Of a stretch of 11,088 bases of DNA, positions 1-6,972 are shown piece by piece. Source of the stretch: CAYRES01 sp964423425 (GTDB lineage Bacteria; Actinomycetota; Thermoleophilia; RBG-16-64-13). Both the position numbers and the translations under genes were made by a program. The notes beneath the pieces are model-generated. The model did not search any database, was not told the origin of the DNA, and saw nothing but the letters and a program-made list of their open reading frames with translations. Location of the stretch: contig CAYRES010000021.1 in the NCBI GenBank assembly GCA_964423425.1, positions 1-11,088 of the forward strand, written 5' to 3'. The number at the start of each line of letters is the position of its first letter. Position 1 is the stretch's first letter.

Positions 1-65
1 TGGGGGCCCGCATGGTGACGTTGACGCGGGGGGCGTAGAAACCCCCGGGGGTGTGAGCGGGGCCT

Positions 66-97
66 GCGGGGCCGCCGGCTCTTGCCGGCGGCCCCGC
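66..97. terminator. Perfect 14-bp GC hairpin, probable terminator
   Basis: The arm GCGGGGCCGCCGGC (66-79) and its exact reverse complement (84-97) flank a TCTT loop. No T-run follows on either strand, so this would be a U-less hairpin terminator of the kind described in high-GC bacteria. It is the second hairpin met by transcripts leaving asnB. It could also end a rightward gene lying off the left edge. The stem is seen directly; the function is inferred. Confidence 0.5.
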
Positions 98-125
98 TGC
101 ATCCAGGAGCGTTGGACTCCGGTTC

Positions 126-158
126 GGGCGGCGGCGGGCGCATCGCCCGCCGCCGCCC
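126..158 (-). terminator. Perfect 15-bp GC hairpin downstream of asnB
   Basis: The arm GGGCGGCGGCGGGCG (126-140) pairs exactly with 144-158 around a 3-nt CAT loop. It begins 32 nt after the asnB stop codon in the direction of asnB transcription, where a terminator is expected. There is no U-tract. Together with the hairpin at 66-97 it forms a tandem pair that could insulate asnB from the gene to the left. The stem is seen directly; the termination role is inferred from position. Confidence 0.55.
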
Positions 159-190
159 CATCGACGCCCCGCTAAGCGCCGTTGCCTCGT

Positions 191-2161
191 CTACGACCAC
201 CCACCCGCCGGGGCTGTCACGGGCGTGAGCACGGGCGGGGTCCGTTCTCGTCGGGCCCTTACGGAAGGCCGGGGGGCGGGCGTCCGCAAAAACGTCTCTT
301 CCCAGAGGGCGAACATGGCGAGGGCGAACAGGGGCCGGCTTGTGTCCCTCCGCCCGGAGAGATGGGTGCGCAGCATTCCCTCCACTTCTCGGCGGTTGAA
401 GTAACGGCCGAGGTGTGGATCTCCAAGGAGTGCCGTGAGCTCCTTCGCCAGCGGTCCGCGCAGCCACTTCCTGGTGGGCACGGGAAAGCCCCGCTTCGGA
501 CGTGACCAGGCGTCCGGCGGCAGCTGGTTCCGGAAGGCCCGCCGCAGGAGGGGCTTGGTGACCGAACCTTCCACCCGCAAGTGGCTGGGCAGGGAGGCGG
601 CTAGGCGGAACACCTCATGATCAAGGAAGGGCACGCGCAACTCCAGAGAATGTGCCATCGTCATCCGGTCGGCCTTGGCGAGAATGTCACCCGGCAGCCA
701 ACTCAGGATATCCACATGTTGCATCATCGTGATGTCGTCGTACGCCAACTTCTCTCCGAAATCGTAGAGGGGAGAGGTCACGGCAGTGGCGGGTAGGGGA
801 GAACTTGGTGACCGGCTCCCCCCGGAGTGGTCGCGCGACCAGGCGTCGAGGGCGAGGAGATCCAGCTTGGCGTCTTCTCCCAGTAGGCGGGCGTTCCCGA
901 CGTAGCGTTCCCGCAGGGTGGTCGCTCCCCGAAGCAGGTAATCCCGTCCCTTCACTCCGCGAGGCAGGCAGGCGGCGCCTGCCGCTAGGGCCCGCACCAA
1001 AGGGTGCGGCAACCGGGCCAGCGGGGCGAGCGCCGCCGGTTCCCTATAGATGCCGTAGCCCCCGAACAACTCGTCCGCCCCCTCTCCCGAGAGGGCCACG
1101 GTCACATGCCGCCCGGCTTCTCGGGCCAACGCGTAGAGGGCCACAGCGGACGGATCGGCCACCGGATCATCGAGATGCCACACCGCCCGGGGAAGAGCCG
1201 CCCAGAACTCCTCCGGGCCCATGATGATCTCCTCGTGCTCGGTCCCCAAGAAGCGGGCGGTCGCGGCCGCCTGGGGCAGCTCGGAGTAGGCGGACTCCGC
1301 GTAGCCCAGGCTGAAAGTGCGAAGAGGTCCAATCTCCCGGAGGAGGGCGGCGATGATGGTGGAATCGATGCCTCCGGAGAGGAAGGCTCCCACGGGTACC
1401 TCTGCCTGGGCATGCAGAAGAACGCTCTCCCGCAGAAGGGCCCGCAGCTCCTCCTCGATGTCTCTCGCATCCCGGTGGGCGGTCGTGACCGCCTCGAAAC
1501 GGGGAGTGAAGTAGCGGGTGATCTGCAGGCGGTTCCGCCTGTAGAGGAAGGAGCAGCCGGGCGGAAGCTTCGAGATTCCGGCGAACATGGTACGCGGTTC
1601 GGGTACGTACTGGAAGGTGAGGTAGTCCGAGAGTGCCTGGAAGTCCAGACGCCCCTCGCAACCGGGCAGGTCGAGCAGGGCTTTGGCCTCGGAGCCGGCG
1701 GCGAAGGCGTGAGGTGTCTCGGCGTAGTAGAGAGGCTTGATGCCGAAGCGGTCGAGTGCACCGAAGAGGGTATCGCTGCGCAGGTCGTGGAGGAGGAAGG
1801 CGAACATGCCGCGCAACTCCTCGAGGCATCGCTCGCCCAATTCCTCGTACAGATGGACGATGACCTCGCAGTCGCTCTTCGAACCGAACACGTGGCCCTT
1901 GGCTTCCAGCCCGCGCCGGAGTTCTCGATGGTTGTAGATCTCTCCGTTGGCGACCAGGCACACGTCGCCCCGTTCGTTGAACAGGGGCTGGGTTCCATCG
2001 TCCACTCCCACAATCGCAAGCCGGCAGAAGGCGAAGGTTGCTCTTCCGTGCTCCGCTTCACCGTAGGCGTCCGGACCTCTGTGCCCAAGGGCGCGCATGA
2101 CGGCGGCTCCATCCAATGTGGCGTGTGAGTCTTTTCTGTACAGACCAAGGAATCCGCACAT
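191..2161 (-). CDS. asnB: Asparagine synthetase (glutamine-hydrolysing), AsnB
   Basis: This 656-residue cytosolic enzyme converts aspartate, glutamine and ATP to asparagine, glutamate, AMP and PPi. The N-terminal class II glutaminase domain (about 1-210) starts MCGF, so Cys2 is the nucleophile exposed after Met removal. It shows RLAIV (47-51), NGEIYNH (72-78) and GSKSDCE (93-99). The synthetase domain carries the PP-loop SGGIDS (262-267) and SGEGADELFGGY (358-369), plus the family segment KADRMTMAHSLELRVPFLDHE. Length is normal for bacterial AsnB. The frame stays open upstream to an ATG at 2206, but that start would bury Cys2 and has no ribosome site, whereas a GAGGAG lies 11 nt before 2161. 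The last ~35 residues are a Pro/Arg-rich tail of no recognised function. It is divergent from the marR operon with no obvious functional link. All key residues are present, so the enzyme should be active; aminating a substrate other than free aspartate cannot be excluded. Confidence 0.95.
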   Translation of the reverse strand: MCGFLGLYRKDSHATLDGAAVMRALGHRGPDAYGEAEHGRATFAFCRLAIVGVDDGTQPLFNERGDVCLVANGEIYNHRELRRGLEAKGHVFGSKSDCEVIVHLYEELGERCLEELRGMFAFLLHDLRSDTLFGALDRFGIKPLYYAETPHAFAAGSEAKALLDLPGCEGRLDFQALSDYLTFQYVPEPRTMFAGISKLPPGCSFLYRRNRLQITRYFTPRFEAVTTAHRDARDIEEELRALLRESVLLHAQAEVPVGAFLSGGIDSTIIAALLREIGPLRTFSLGYAESAYSELPQAAATARFLGTEHEEIIMGPEEFWAALPRAVWHLDDPVADPSAVALYALAREAGRHVTVALSGEGADELFGGYGIYREPAALAPLARLPHPLVRALAAGAACLPRGVKGRDYLLRGATTLRERYVGNARLLGEDAKLDLLALDAWSRDHSGGSRSPSSPLPATAVTSPLYDFGEKLAYDDITMMQHVDILSWLPGDILAKADRMTMAHSLELRVPFLDHEVFRLAASLPSHLRVEGSVTKPLLRRAFRNQLPPDAWSRPKRGFPVPTRKWLRGPLAKELTALLGDPHLGRYFNRREVEGMLRTHLSGRRDTSRPLFALAMFALWEETFLRTPAPRPSVRARRERTPPVLTPVTAPAGGWS

Positions 2162-2172
2162 GTGCGCTTCCG

Positions 2173-2178
2173 CTCCTC
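2173..2178 (-). promoter_or_regulatory. Ribosome binding site deciding the asnB start
   Basis: GAGGAG on the minus strand lies 11 nt before the ATG at 2161. The upstream in-frame ATG at 2206 has no purine-rich site before it. With the need for Cys at position 2 of the enzyme, this fixes the start at 2161. Confidence 0.6.
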
Positions 2179-2301
2179 GCATCTCTGGCAGTTGCTGGTG
2201 CTCCATGTGGTAAGACGCAGACTCACGGGGTTTCCTTCGGGTGAACGGGCGGGGACCTTCTCGGTGCGGCTACGGACCCGCCCCCCGAGCCCACAAGAAC
2301 C

Positions 2302-2330
2302 TTGAAATTGGAACAGTTGAAACTTAAACT
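2302..2330 (+). promoter_or_regulatory. Candidate sigma70-type promoter of the marR operon
   Basis: TTGAAA (2302-2307) is followed by a 17-nt spacer and TAAACT (2325-2330). That gives five of six consensus bases at -35, four of six at -10, and ideal spacing. It sits in the only AT-rich patch of the asnB-marR intergenic region. Transcription would begin near 2337, leaving about 100 nt of leader before marR. No equally good promoter for asnB was found on the other strand. Confidence 0.5.
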
Positions 2331-2333
2331 GTT
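2312..2333. promoter_or_regulatory. Inverted repeat, candidate MarR operator
   Basis: AACAGTT (2312-2318) and its exact complement AACTGTT (2327-2333) are separated by 8 nt. This 22-bp dyad covers most of the spacer and the whole -10 element of the predicted marR promoter. MarR dimers typically bind dyads of about this size, often over their own promoters. The repeat and its overlap are seen directly; binding by this MarR is inferred. Lying in a divergent intergenic region, it could also affect asnB. Confidence 0.5.
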
Positions 2334-2344
2334 TGGGCGCGGAC

Positions 2345-2380
2345 GAAGGACGGTCCTTCCTCACGTGAGAGCCGGCCGGC
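2345..2380. repeat. Cluster of three short perfect palindromes
   Basis: Three perfect palindromes lie almost end to end: GAAGGAC-G-GTCCTTC (2345-2359), CTCACGTGAG (2360-2369) and GCCGGCCGGC (2371-2380). They fall just after the predicted transcription start, within the marR leader. They could be additional regulator sites or fold in the mRNA; the first can form a 5-bp stem with a 5-nt loop. No known element is recognised. Confidence 0.4.
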
Positions 2381-2424
2381 CGCTGCACGACCGCCAGAGG
2401 CGGACGCGATTCTCCTGACCGGAA

Positions 2425-2429
2425 AGGGG
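2425..2429 (+). promoter_or_regulatory. Ribosome binding site deciding the marR GTG start
   Basis: AGGGG lies 6 nt before the GTG at 2436. The alternative in-frame ATG at 2448 would be 18 nt away and has no site of its own, so the GTG is preferred. Confidence 0.45.
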
Positions 2430-2435
2430 CACGGC

Positions 2436-2948
2436 GTGCCGCGAGACATGAGCATCTACGGGGCCGACACGCTGCAGGCCGCAGATGTATGGGTGAAGCT
2501 CTGCCGGGCGCAGATGGCAGTGTCGGCCCGTGTGTTTCGGGGGCTGCCGGCGCGCACGAGTCTGGCCCAGTTTGCCGTGCTGGAGGCTCTCGACTACCTC
2601 GGGCCCATGTACCAGCGCGAGATCTCCGAGAAGATTCTGAAGAGTACCGGCAACGTGACGGTGGTGGTGAACAACCTGGAGCGAGATGGGTTGGCGGTTC
2701 GTACCCGTTCCCAAGAGGATAGGCGCAGAATCGTGGTGAGCATCACCGACAAGGGGCGGGAGTGGATCCGCGGCATCCTGCCTGTCTATCTGCACACGCT
2801 CACCCGGGAGTTCTCTGCTCTCACGCCGGATGAGCGGCAACAGCTCGGCGACCTCTGCCGCAAACTGGGGAGAACCCCGGCGGCGTCGAGTGCGGGCGAG
2901 GGCATTCGCGGCAAAGGGAACGCGGAGGAAGAAGGAGGTTCGGTATGA
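2436..2948 (+). CDS. MarR-family transcriptional regulator
   Basis: This 170-residue protein matches the usual MarR length and layout. An N-terminal helix supports dimerisation (about 10-35). A winged helix-turn-helix follows (about 42-105), with recognition-helix segment STGNVTVVVNNLERDGL (70-86) and a wing containing the family signature RSQEDRRRIVVSITDKG (91-107). C-terminal dimerisation helices end near 145, followed by a polar tail. It probably binds DNA as a dimer and releases it on binding a small ligand. It is the first gene of the operon, and its TGA overlaps the ATG of the FAD-subunit gene (ATGA, 2945-2948). MarR proteins are known to control molybdenum hydroxylase genes elsewhere, for example XdhR of Streptomyces. 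The ligand is unknown; a substrate of one of the two downstream enzymes is the obvious guess. Cys23 and Cys141 are present, but nothing shows that they sense redox state. Confidence 0.9.
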   Translation: MPRDMSIYGADTLQAADVWVKLCRAQMAVSARVFRGLPARTSLAQFAVLEALDYLGPMYQREISEKILKSTGNVTVVVNNLERDGLAVRTRSQEDRRRIVVSITDKGREWIRGILPVYLHTLTREFSALTPDERQQLGDLCRKLGRTPAASSAGEGIRGKGNAEEEGGSV

Positions 2949-3850
2949 CGGTGAGCTTTCGTCCGGCAGAGTATGTGCGGCCGCGGACTGTCGAGGAGGC
3001 GTCCGCGCTGCTCGCGGATTTCGGTGGGCAGGGTGCGGTCATCGCGGGAGGTACCGATCTTCTGGTCAAGAAGCCTGCGCACGTCAAGGCTCTCATCGAT
3101 CTCGTCGATCTCCGGCTCGATCACATCGTCACCGACGGGTCGAGCGAGGGGGCGGAGAACGGCGAGAGCACGGGGAACGGCCGGGCTCTGCGGATAGGGG
3201 CTTCGGTGACGGTCACCGACCTGGCAGAGGCTCACCACGCCCTGTCCGGTCCCTGGAGCATGATCACTGAAGCCGCCCGCCTGCTTGGAACACCCGCGGT
3301 CCGTAACCGTGCCACCCTGGGAGGCAATCTCTGCAACGCCTCTCCCGCGGGCGACCTGTCGGTGGCGCTGCTGGCACTTCGCGCGTATGCGGTGACGTCC
3401 GGCACTTCCGGAGTGAGGCGCATCCCTCTCTCTGAATTCTTTCTGGGGCCCAATCGGACGGTGCTGGCCGTAGACGAGGTGCTCATGGAGATCGGTGTTC
3501 CGGCGACACCCGCCGGCAGTGGAGCGGCCTTCTTGAAGCTGGGCCGCCATCAGAGCTCCGTCGACATTGCGACCGTGAGCGTCGGCTGCCTGCTCGTGGC
3601 GGACCATGGCGTCTGCCGTGACGTGAGGATCTCCTTGGGGGCGGTGGGGCCCACACCGGTGCTCACTCATGCCCCCACGGAGGCGCTCGTGGGGAGGGAG
3701 TTCAGCCCGGCTCTTATGCGGGAGGCCGGTGCGATCGCTGCCGCCGACGTGCATCCCATCGACGATGTGCGCGCGTCTGCCGTCTACCGGCGCAAGATGA
3801 CGGCGGTGCTGGTCCGCCGGGCACTCGAGACCGCTCTTCGGGAGGTGTGA
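2945..3850 (+). CDS. Molybdenum hydroxylase FAD-binding (medium) subunit, set 1
   Basis: This 301-residue protein of the CoxM/XdhB family passes electrons from the [2Fe-2S] subunit to FAD and then to an acceptor. It shows both FAD-contacting signatures: AGGTDLLV (34-41) and TLGGNLCNASPAGD (124-137). The C-terminal domain (about 185-300) ends with the family segment DVRASAVYRRKM. Residues 64-79 form a Gly/Glu/Ser-rich loop longer than I expect in homologues. The ATG at 2945 has GGAGG 6 nt upstream and overlaps the marR stop, so translation is coupled. The [2Fe-2S] gene begins 3 nt after the stop. The extra [4Fe-4S] cysteine loop of 4-hydroxybenzoyl-CoA reductase beta is absent. The family is certain; the substrate is not. 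Confidence 0.93.
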   Translation: MTVSFRPAEYVRPRTVEEASALLADFGGQGAVIAGGTDLLVKKPAHVKALIDLVDLRLDHIVTDGSSEGAENGESTGNGRALRIGASVTVTDLAEAHHALSGPWSMITEAARLLGTPAVRNRATLGGNLCNASPAGDLSVALLALRAYAVTSGTSGVRRIPLSEFFLGPNRTVLAVDEVLMEIGVPATPAGSGAAFLKLGRHQSSVDIATVSVGCLLVADHGVCRDVRISLGAVGPTPVLTHAPTEALVGREFSPALMREAGAIAAADVHPIDDVRASAVYRRKMTAVLVRRALETALREV

Positions 3851-3853
3851 GCC

Positions 3854-4483
3854 GTGACTGTCGACGTGACGATGAACGTGAATGGGTCCCGCCGCGCGCT
3901 TCGGGTGGAGCCCGGGGACCGTCTGGTGGATGTGCTCCGTGAACGCTTGGGCCTCCTGGGCACGAAGATCGGGTGCGGTGAGGGTGAATGCGGGGCCTGT
4001 ACGGTCATGATGAACGGCCGGGCCGTGCTCTCCTGCCTTACTCTGGCTGTCCAGGCGGAGGGGGCGAACATTGAGACCATCGAGGGGCTGGATGGAGAGG
4101 CCGCCGCCGCTACCGCGACCGCCGCCGTTTCCACGGACGGTCCCGCCACGGGCACGGCGGCCGGCGCCACTTCCGCGGCCACTTCCGCGCCCGACCGGCT
4201 CGGTATCACCGGCGCGGCGCCGGTACCCGTGGAGGCAGCGCGAAGAGATGCCGCCCGGCTCCATCCGCTGCAGCAGGCCTTCGTGGAGGAAGGCGCCATC
4301 CAGTGTGGCTTCTGCACTCCGGGCATGATCATGGCGGCCAAGGGCCTGCTCGACCGGGAGCCCGACCCTTCGGAGGCGCGAGTGCGGGGGGCACTGGCGG
4401 GCAATCTCTGCCGCTGCACGGGCTACGACAAGCCGGTGAGGGCGGTGCTTCGGGCGGCTGCGGTCTTGAGGGAGGGGCGATGA
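3854..4483 (+). CDS. Molybdenum hydroxylase [2Fe-2S] (small) subunit, set 1, with linker insertion
   Basis: This 209-residue protein of the CoxS/XdhC-type iron-sulfur family carries electrons from the Mo centre to FAD. The N-terminal plant-type ferredoxin domain has Cys41, Cys46, Cys49 and Cys61. The C-terminal helical domain has Cys151 and Cys154 (CGFC) with Cys186 and Cys188 (CRC). Homologues are about 150-170 residues; the excess is an Ala/Thr/Gly-rich stretch (about 81-135) between the two domains, where normally only a short connector lies. The GTG start at 3854 is supported by GGAGGT ending 7 nt upstream. The stop overlaps the next ATG (4480-4483). Both clusters should assemble; what the long linker does is unknown. 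Confidence 0.93.
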   Translation: MTVDVTMNVNGSRRALRVEPGDRLVDVLRERLGLLGTKIGCGEGECGACTVMMNGRAVLSCLTLAVQAEGANIETIEGLDGEAAAATATAAVSTDGPATGTAAGATSAATSAPDRLGITGAAPVPVEAARRDAARLHPLQQAFVEEGAIQCGFCTPGMIMAAKGLLDREPDPSEARVRGALAGNLCRCTGYDKPVRAVLRAAAVLREGR

Positions 4484-6855
4484 GCGGGCAGGAGAAGGTA
4501 GTCGGCGAACGGGTCACGCGGATCGACGCACTCGACAAGGTGACCGGCCGGGCCCGCTTCGGCGTCGACGTCGTTCTCGACGGCATGCTGCACGCCAAGC
4601 TCCTGCGCAGCCCTCATCCGCACGCTCGTGTGGTGGGAGTCGATTCGTCGGCCACCCTGGCTCTGCCCGGCGTGCGTGCCGTGGTTCGCGCGAGTGAGGT
4701 GCCCCGGGTGGTCGGCACCTGGTTCAACCTGCGTAGTGAGAAGGAGACAAAGAAGCTCTTCCTGCAGGACGACAAAGTACGGTTCATCGGCGACCCGGTT
4801 CTTGCCGTGGTGGCCGACGATGAACAGACGGCGGAAGAGGCACTCGCGCTCATTCGGGTGGAGTATGAGGTGCTCGAGCCGGTGTTCGATCCTCTCGAGG
4901 CCATGGAGCGCTCTGATGTCAGGATCCACGAACGGGGCAACATCGGTTTTCACATCTTCAAGGAGTACGGGGATCTGGAAGCCGGCTTCGCTCAAGCCGA
5001 TGTCGTGGTTGAGAACTCGTACAGCACCTCCAAACAGATCCACGCGTCGCTCGAACCACAAGGAGCCTGCATCGCCGCCTATTCGGCGGACGGTGTCCTG
5101 ACCATTCACTCCACCTCGCAGGTGCCGCACTGGGTGATGATGTACGTATCGCTGGCATTGGGCATACCCATGGCCAAGGTGCGGGTCATCCGGCCGTATG
5201 TAGGGGGCTCGTTCGGAGGTCGTGCTGGAGTCATCTGGGGTCTGGAGCTCATGTGCGCCTATCTGGCGACCAAGGTCAACCGGCCCGTACGCTTGGCCTT
5301 CACGCGGGAGGAGGACTTCACCGCCACCGAGTCGCGTCACCCCTTTCACGTGTGCATGAAGACGGGTGCCACCAAGGAGGGGCTGCTGGTGGCCAACGAG
5401 GCTCATATCGTCATGGACGTGGGCGGTTACGGCACCCACTTCGTGAGCGTCCTCGCTGATGCCCTCGGTACCGGAGTCGGCATCTACAGAATCCCCAACT
5501 ACACGCTCGAGGGCACCTGTGTTTACACCAACAAGCCGCTCTCGGGAGCCTTCCGGGGCTACGGCAATCCGCAGATGAACTTCGCCCAGGAGTCACAGCT
5601 GGACGAGGTGGCCGAGAAGCTGGGCATGGATCCGGTGGAACTGCGTCTGAAGAACTACCGCGGCAGCGGGGAGATGGATCCGGTCTTCAACGATCCCGTG
5701 GGGAGTTGTGGCTTGGCGGACTGCCTCACCCGGGGCGCCCAAGCCCTCGGGTGGGGCGAGAAGTGGTCTCCGCGGCCCCCCACGTCGGCCAATGCCGGGC
5801 CACGTGGTGCGTCCGGCACCATGAAACGTGGTGTGGGTATGGCCGCCCATCAACATGGCACCGGCGCTCGCTTCGGCCTTCCCGATCCTTCTTCCGCCAC
5901 GGTGAGGCTGAATGCGGACGGCTCCGTCAACCTTCTCACCGCCTGCGCCGACGACGGCCAAGGCAACCGCACTGTGCTCGCCCAGATCTGTGCGGAGGTG
6001 CTTGGGGTGGGGCTGCAGGACATCTGTGTCTCCGACACCGATACAGGCATCGCTCCCCTCGACGGCGGCACTCACGGCAGCCGCCAGACCTACTGCAGCG
6101 GAGTCGCTGTCATGCGGGCTGCCGCAGAGGCGCGGGCCAAGGTGCTCGCGCTGGGTGCCGAGTACCTGGAGGTGGACGACGCCTCTAGGCTCACCATCAG
6201 CGACGGGGTGGTGCATGATTCCGCCGGCACCGGCGGCAGTGTGTCTCTCAGTGATCTCATGCGCCATTTCCAGGTGGGAGACTTCTCCCGTTGCCATCAG
6301 GTCATCGGCGACGCGTCCGGGGTGACCGATGCCCAGCCCGCCGTATTCGGCGCCACCTTTGCCGAGGTGGAAGTCGACACCGATACCGGTCAGGTCAAGG
6401 TGCTCAATATGGTGGGCGCCTTCGACGTGGGTAGGGCGGTTAATCCCATGCACTGTGAAGGGCAGATCACCGGGGGTCTCACCATGGGAGTGGGCTACGC
6501 GCTCACCGAAGGCCTCATCATCGAGGACGGCTGTGTGCTCAATCCGAATTTCACCGATTACAAGATCATTCGAGCTCCCGATGCTCCTCACATCACCCCG
6601 GTCTTGGTGGAGAGTGGGGAGCCTACCGGTCCCTTCGGGGCCAAAGGGCTGGGCGAGGCGACGATGATAAGCGCCGCCTCCGCCATCGCCAGCGCTGTCT
6701 ACCACGCGGTGGGTGTGCGGATGCGGGAACTGTGCATAACGCCGGAGAAGATACTGGAGGCCCTCGAGGCGGCACACGCCGGTTGCGGGAAGGAGAGGGT
6801 GGGAGCGTGTGCCCGCGGAGACGAGGAGGGCGCGGCGGCAGGAGCCGTAGGCTGA
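4480..6855 (+). CDS. Molybdenum hydroxylase Mo-cofactor (large) subunit, set 1
   Basis: This 791-residue catalytic subunit of the xanthine dehydrogenase/aldehyde oxidase family binds the molybdopterin cofactor (cytosine dinucleotide form in most bacterial relatives). The aldehyde oxidase a/b hammerhead domain spans about 20-130 and the Mo-binding domains about 150-765. Visible cofactor and active-site elements are Gln214 (STSQVPH), the GGSFGGR loop (242-248), Arg359 (GAFRGYG), GSRQTY (533-538), and Glu726 in GAKGLGE, matching the base Glu1261 of bovine xanthine oxidase. The loop reads GGS rather than GGG, and Ala249 replaces the glutamate that helps bind purine in animal XDH. The CO dehydrogenase loop AYxCSFR is absent. 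The SRQTY signature recalls aldehyde oxidoreductases and clostridial XDH-like enzymes. The ATG overlaps the preceding stop, with GGAGG just upstream (4471-4475). The frame is open further upstream, but the domain begins here. A Gly/Ala-rich tail follows residue 766. The substrate is unassigned. Confidence 0.92.
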   Translation: MSGQEKVVGERVTRIDALDKVTGRARFGVDVVLDGMLHAKLLRSPHPHARVVGVDSSATLALPGVRAVVRASEVPRVVGTWFNLRSEKETKKLFLQDDKVRFIGDPVLAVVADDEQTAEEALALIRVEYEVLEPVFDPLEAMERSDVRIHERGNIGFHIFKEYGDLEAGFAQADVVVENSYSTSKQIHASLEPQGACIAAYSADGVLTIHSTSQVPHWVMMYVSLALGIPMAKVRVIRPYVGGSFGGRAGVIWGLELMCAYLATKVNRPVRLAFTREEDFTATESRHPFHVCMKTGATKEGLLVANEAHIVMDVGGYGTHFVSVLADALGTGVGIYRIPNYTLEGTCVYTNKPLSGAFRGYGNPQMNFAQESQLDEVAEKLGMDPVELRLKNYRGSGEMDPVFNDPVGSCGLADCLTRGAQALGWGEKWSPRPPTSANAGPRGASGTMKRGVGMAAHQHGTGARFGLPDPSSATVRLNADGSVNLLTACADDGQGNRTVLAQICAEVLGVGLQDICVSDTDTGIAPLDGGTHGSRQTYCSGVAVMRAAAEARAKVLALGAEYLEVDDASRLTISDGVVHDSAGTGGSVSLSDLMRHFQVGDFSRCHQVIGDASGVTDAQPAVFGATFAEVEVDTDTGQVKVLNMVGAFDVGRAVNPMHCEGQITGGLTMGVGYALTEGLIIEDGCVLNPNFTDYKIIRAPDAPHITPVLVESGEPTGPFGAKGLGEATMISAASAIASAVYHAVGVRMRELCITPEKILEALEAAHAGCGKERVGACARGDEEGAAAGAVG

Positions 6856-6899
6856 GCCGCCAAGGCGGCGTCCCGGGCAGCGGCCGCGGCGGCCGGCTG
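6856..6899 (+). terminator. GC-rich inverted repeats after the first operon, possible terminator
   Basis: Directly after the stop, GCCGC (6856-6860) pairs with GCGGC (6865-6869) around a CAAG loop. The following bases (about 6879-6899) can form a further imperfect GC stem. There is no T-tract, and the stems are short, so termination is uncertain. Position between the last gene of set 1 and the promoter of set 2 is the main argument. Confidence 0.3.
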
Positions 6900-6929
6900 A
6901 CGAGCAAAGGTGTCGGGTCGAGAGGCCGC

Positions 6930-6958
6930 TTGACACACGTCATAAATGGTGTAATAAT
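6930..6958 (+). promoter_or_regulatory. Near-consensus promoter of the second hydroxylase operon
   Basis: A perfect TTGACA (6930-6935), a 17-nt spacer and AATAAT (6953-6958, five of six consensus bases) form the best promoter in the window. It lies in an AT-rich island within GC-rich flanks. Transcription would start near 6965, giving a leader of about 170 nt before the GTG at 7134. Set 2 can therefore be transcribed independently of the marR operon. Confidence 0.75.
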
Positions 6959-6972
6959 CAGTCCAATAAAGG

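Noticed and set aside
3..38. Possible end of a rightward gene (reads ARMVTLTRGA then TAG)
   Set aside because: Only 11 codons are in view and no family can be recognised. The left edge may also be of poor quality, so it was not annotated.
41..52. Palindrome ACCCCCGGGGGT
   Set aside because: It is short and G/C-homopolymeric near the contig edge. Chance or base-calling trouble is as likely as function.
1004..2128. Long plus-strand open frame of 374 codons opposite asnB
   Set aside because: It is a high-GC shadow of asnB. It has no ribosome site and no recognisable domain, and the minus-strand protein is fully conserved.
2786..4264. Long minus-strand open frame of 492 codons opposite marR, FAD-1 and [2Fe-2S]-1
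   Set aside because: It overlaps three well-supported genes and translates to low-complexity sequence typical of antisense frames in GC-rich DNA.
4480..6855. Assignment of set 1 as an aerobic CO dehydrogenase (CoxMSL gene order)
   Set aside because: Gene order matches, but the Mo subunit has GAFRGYG in place of AYxCSFR (form I) or AYRGAGR (form II-like), so CO oxidation is not supported.
5593..6936. Minus-strand open frame of 447 codons opposite the set 1 Mo subunit
   Set aside because: It is an antisense shadow with no recognisable motif, whereas the sense protein has every family signature.
6935..6952. ACAC...GTGT pair inside the second promoter as an operator
   Set aside because: The arms are only 4 bp with a 10-nt spacer and overlap promoter elements. 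This is too weak to claim.
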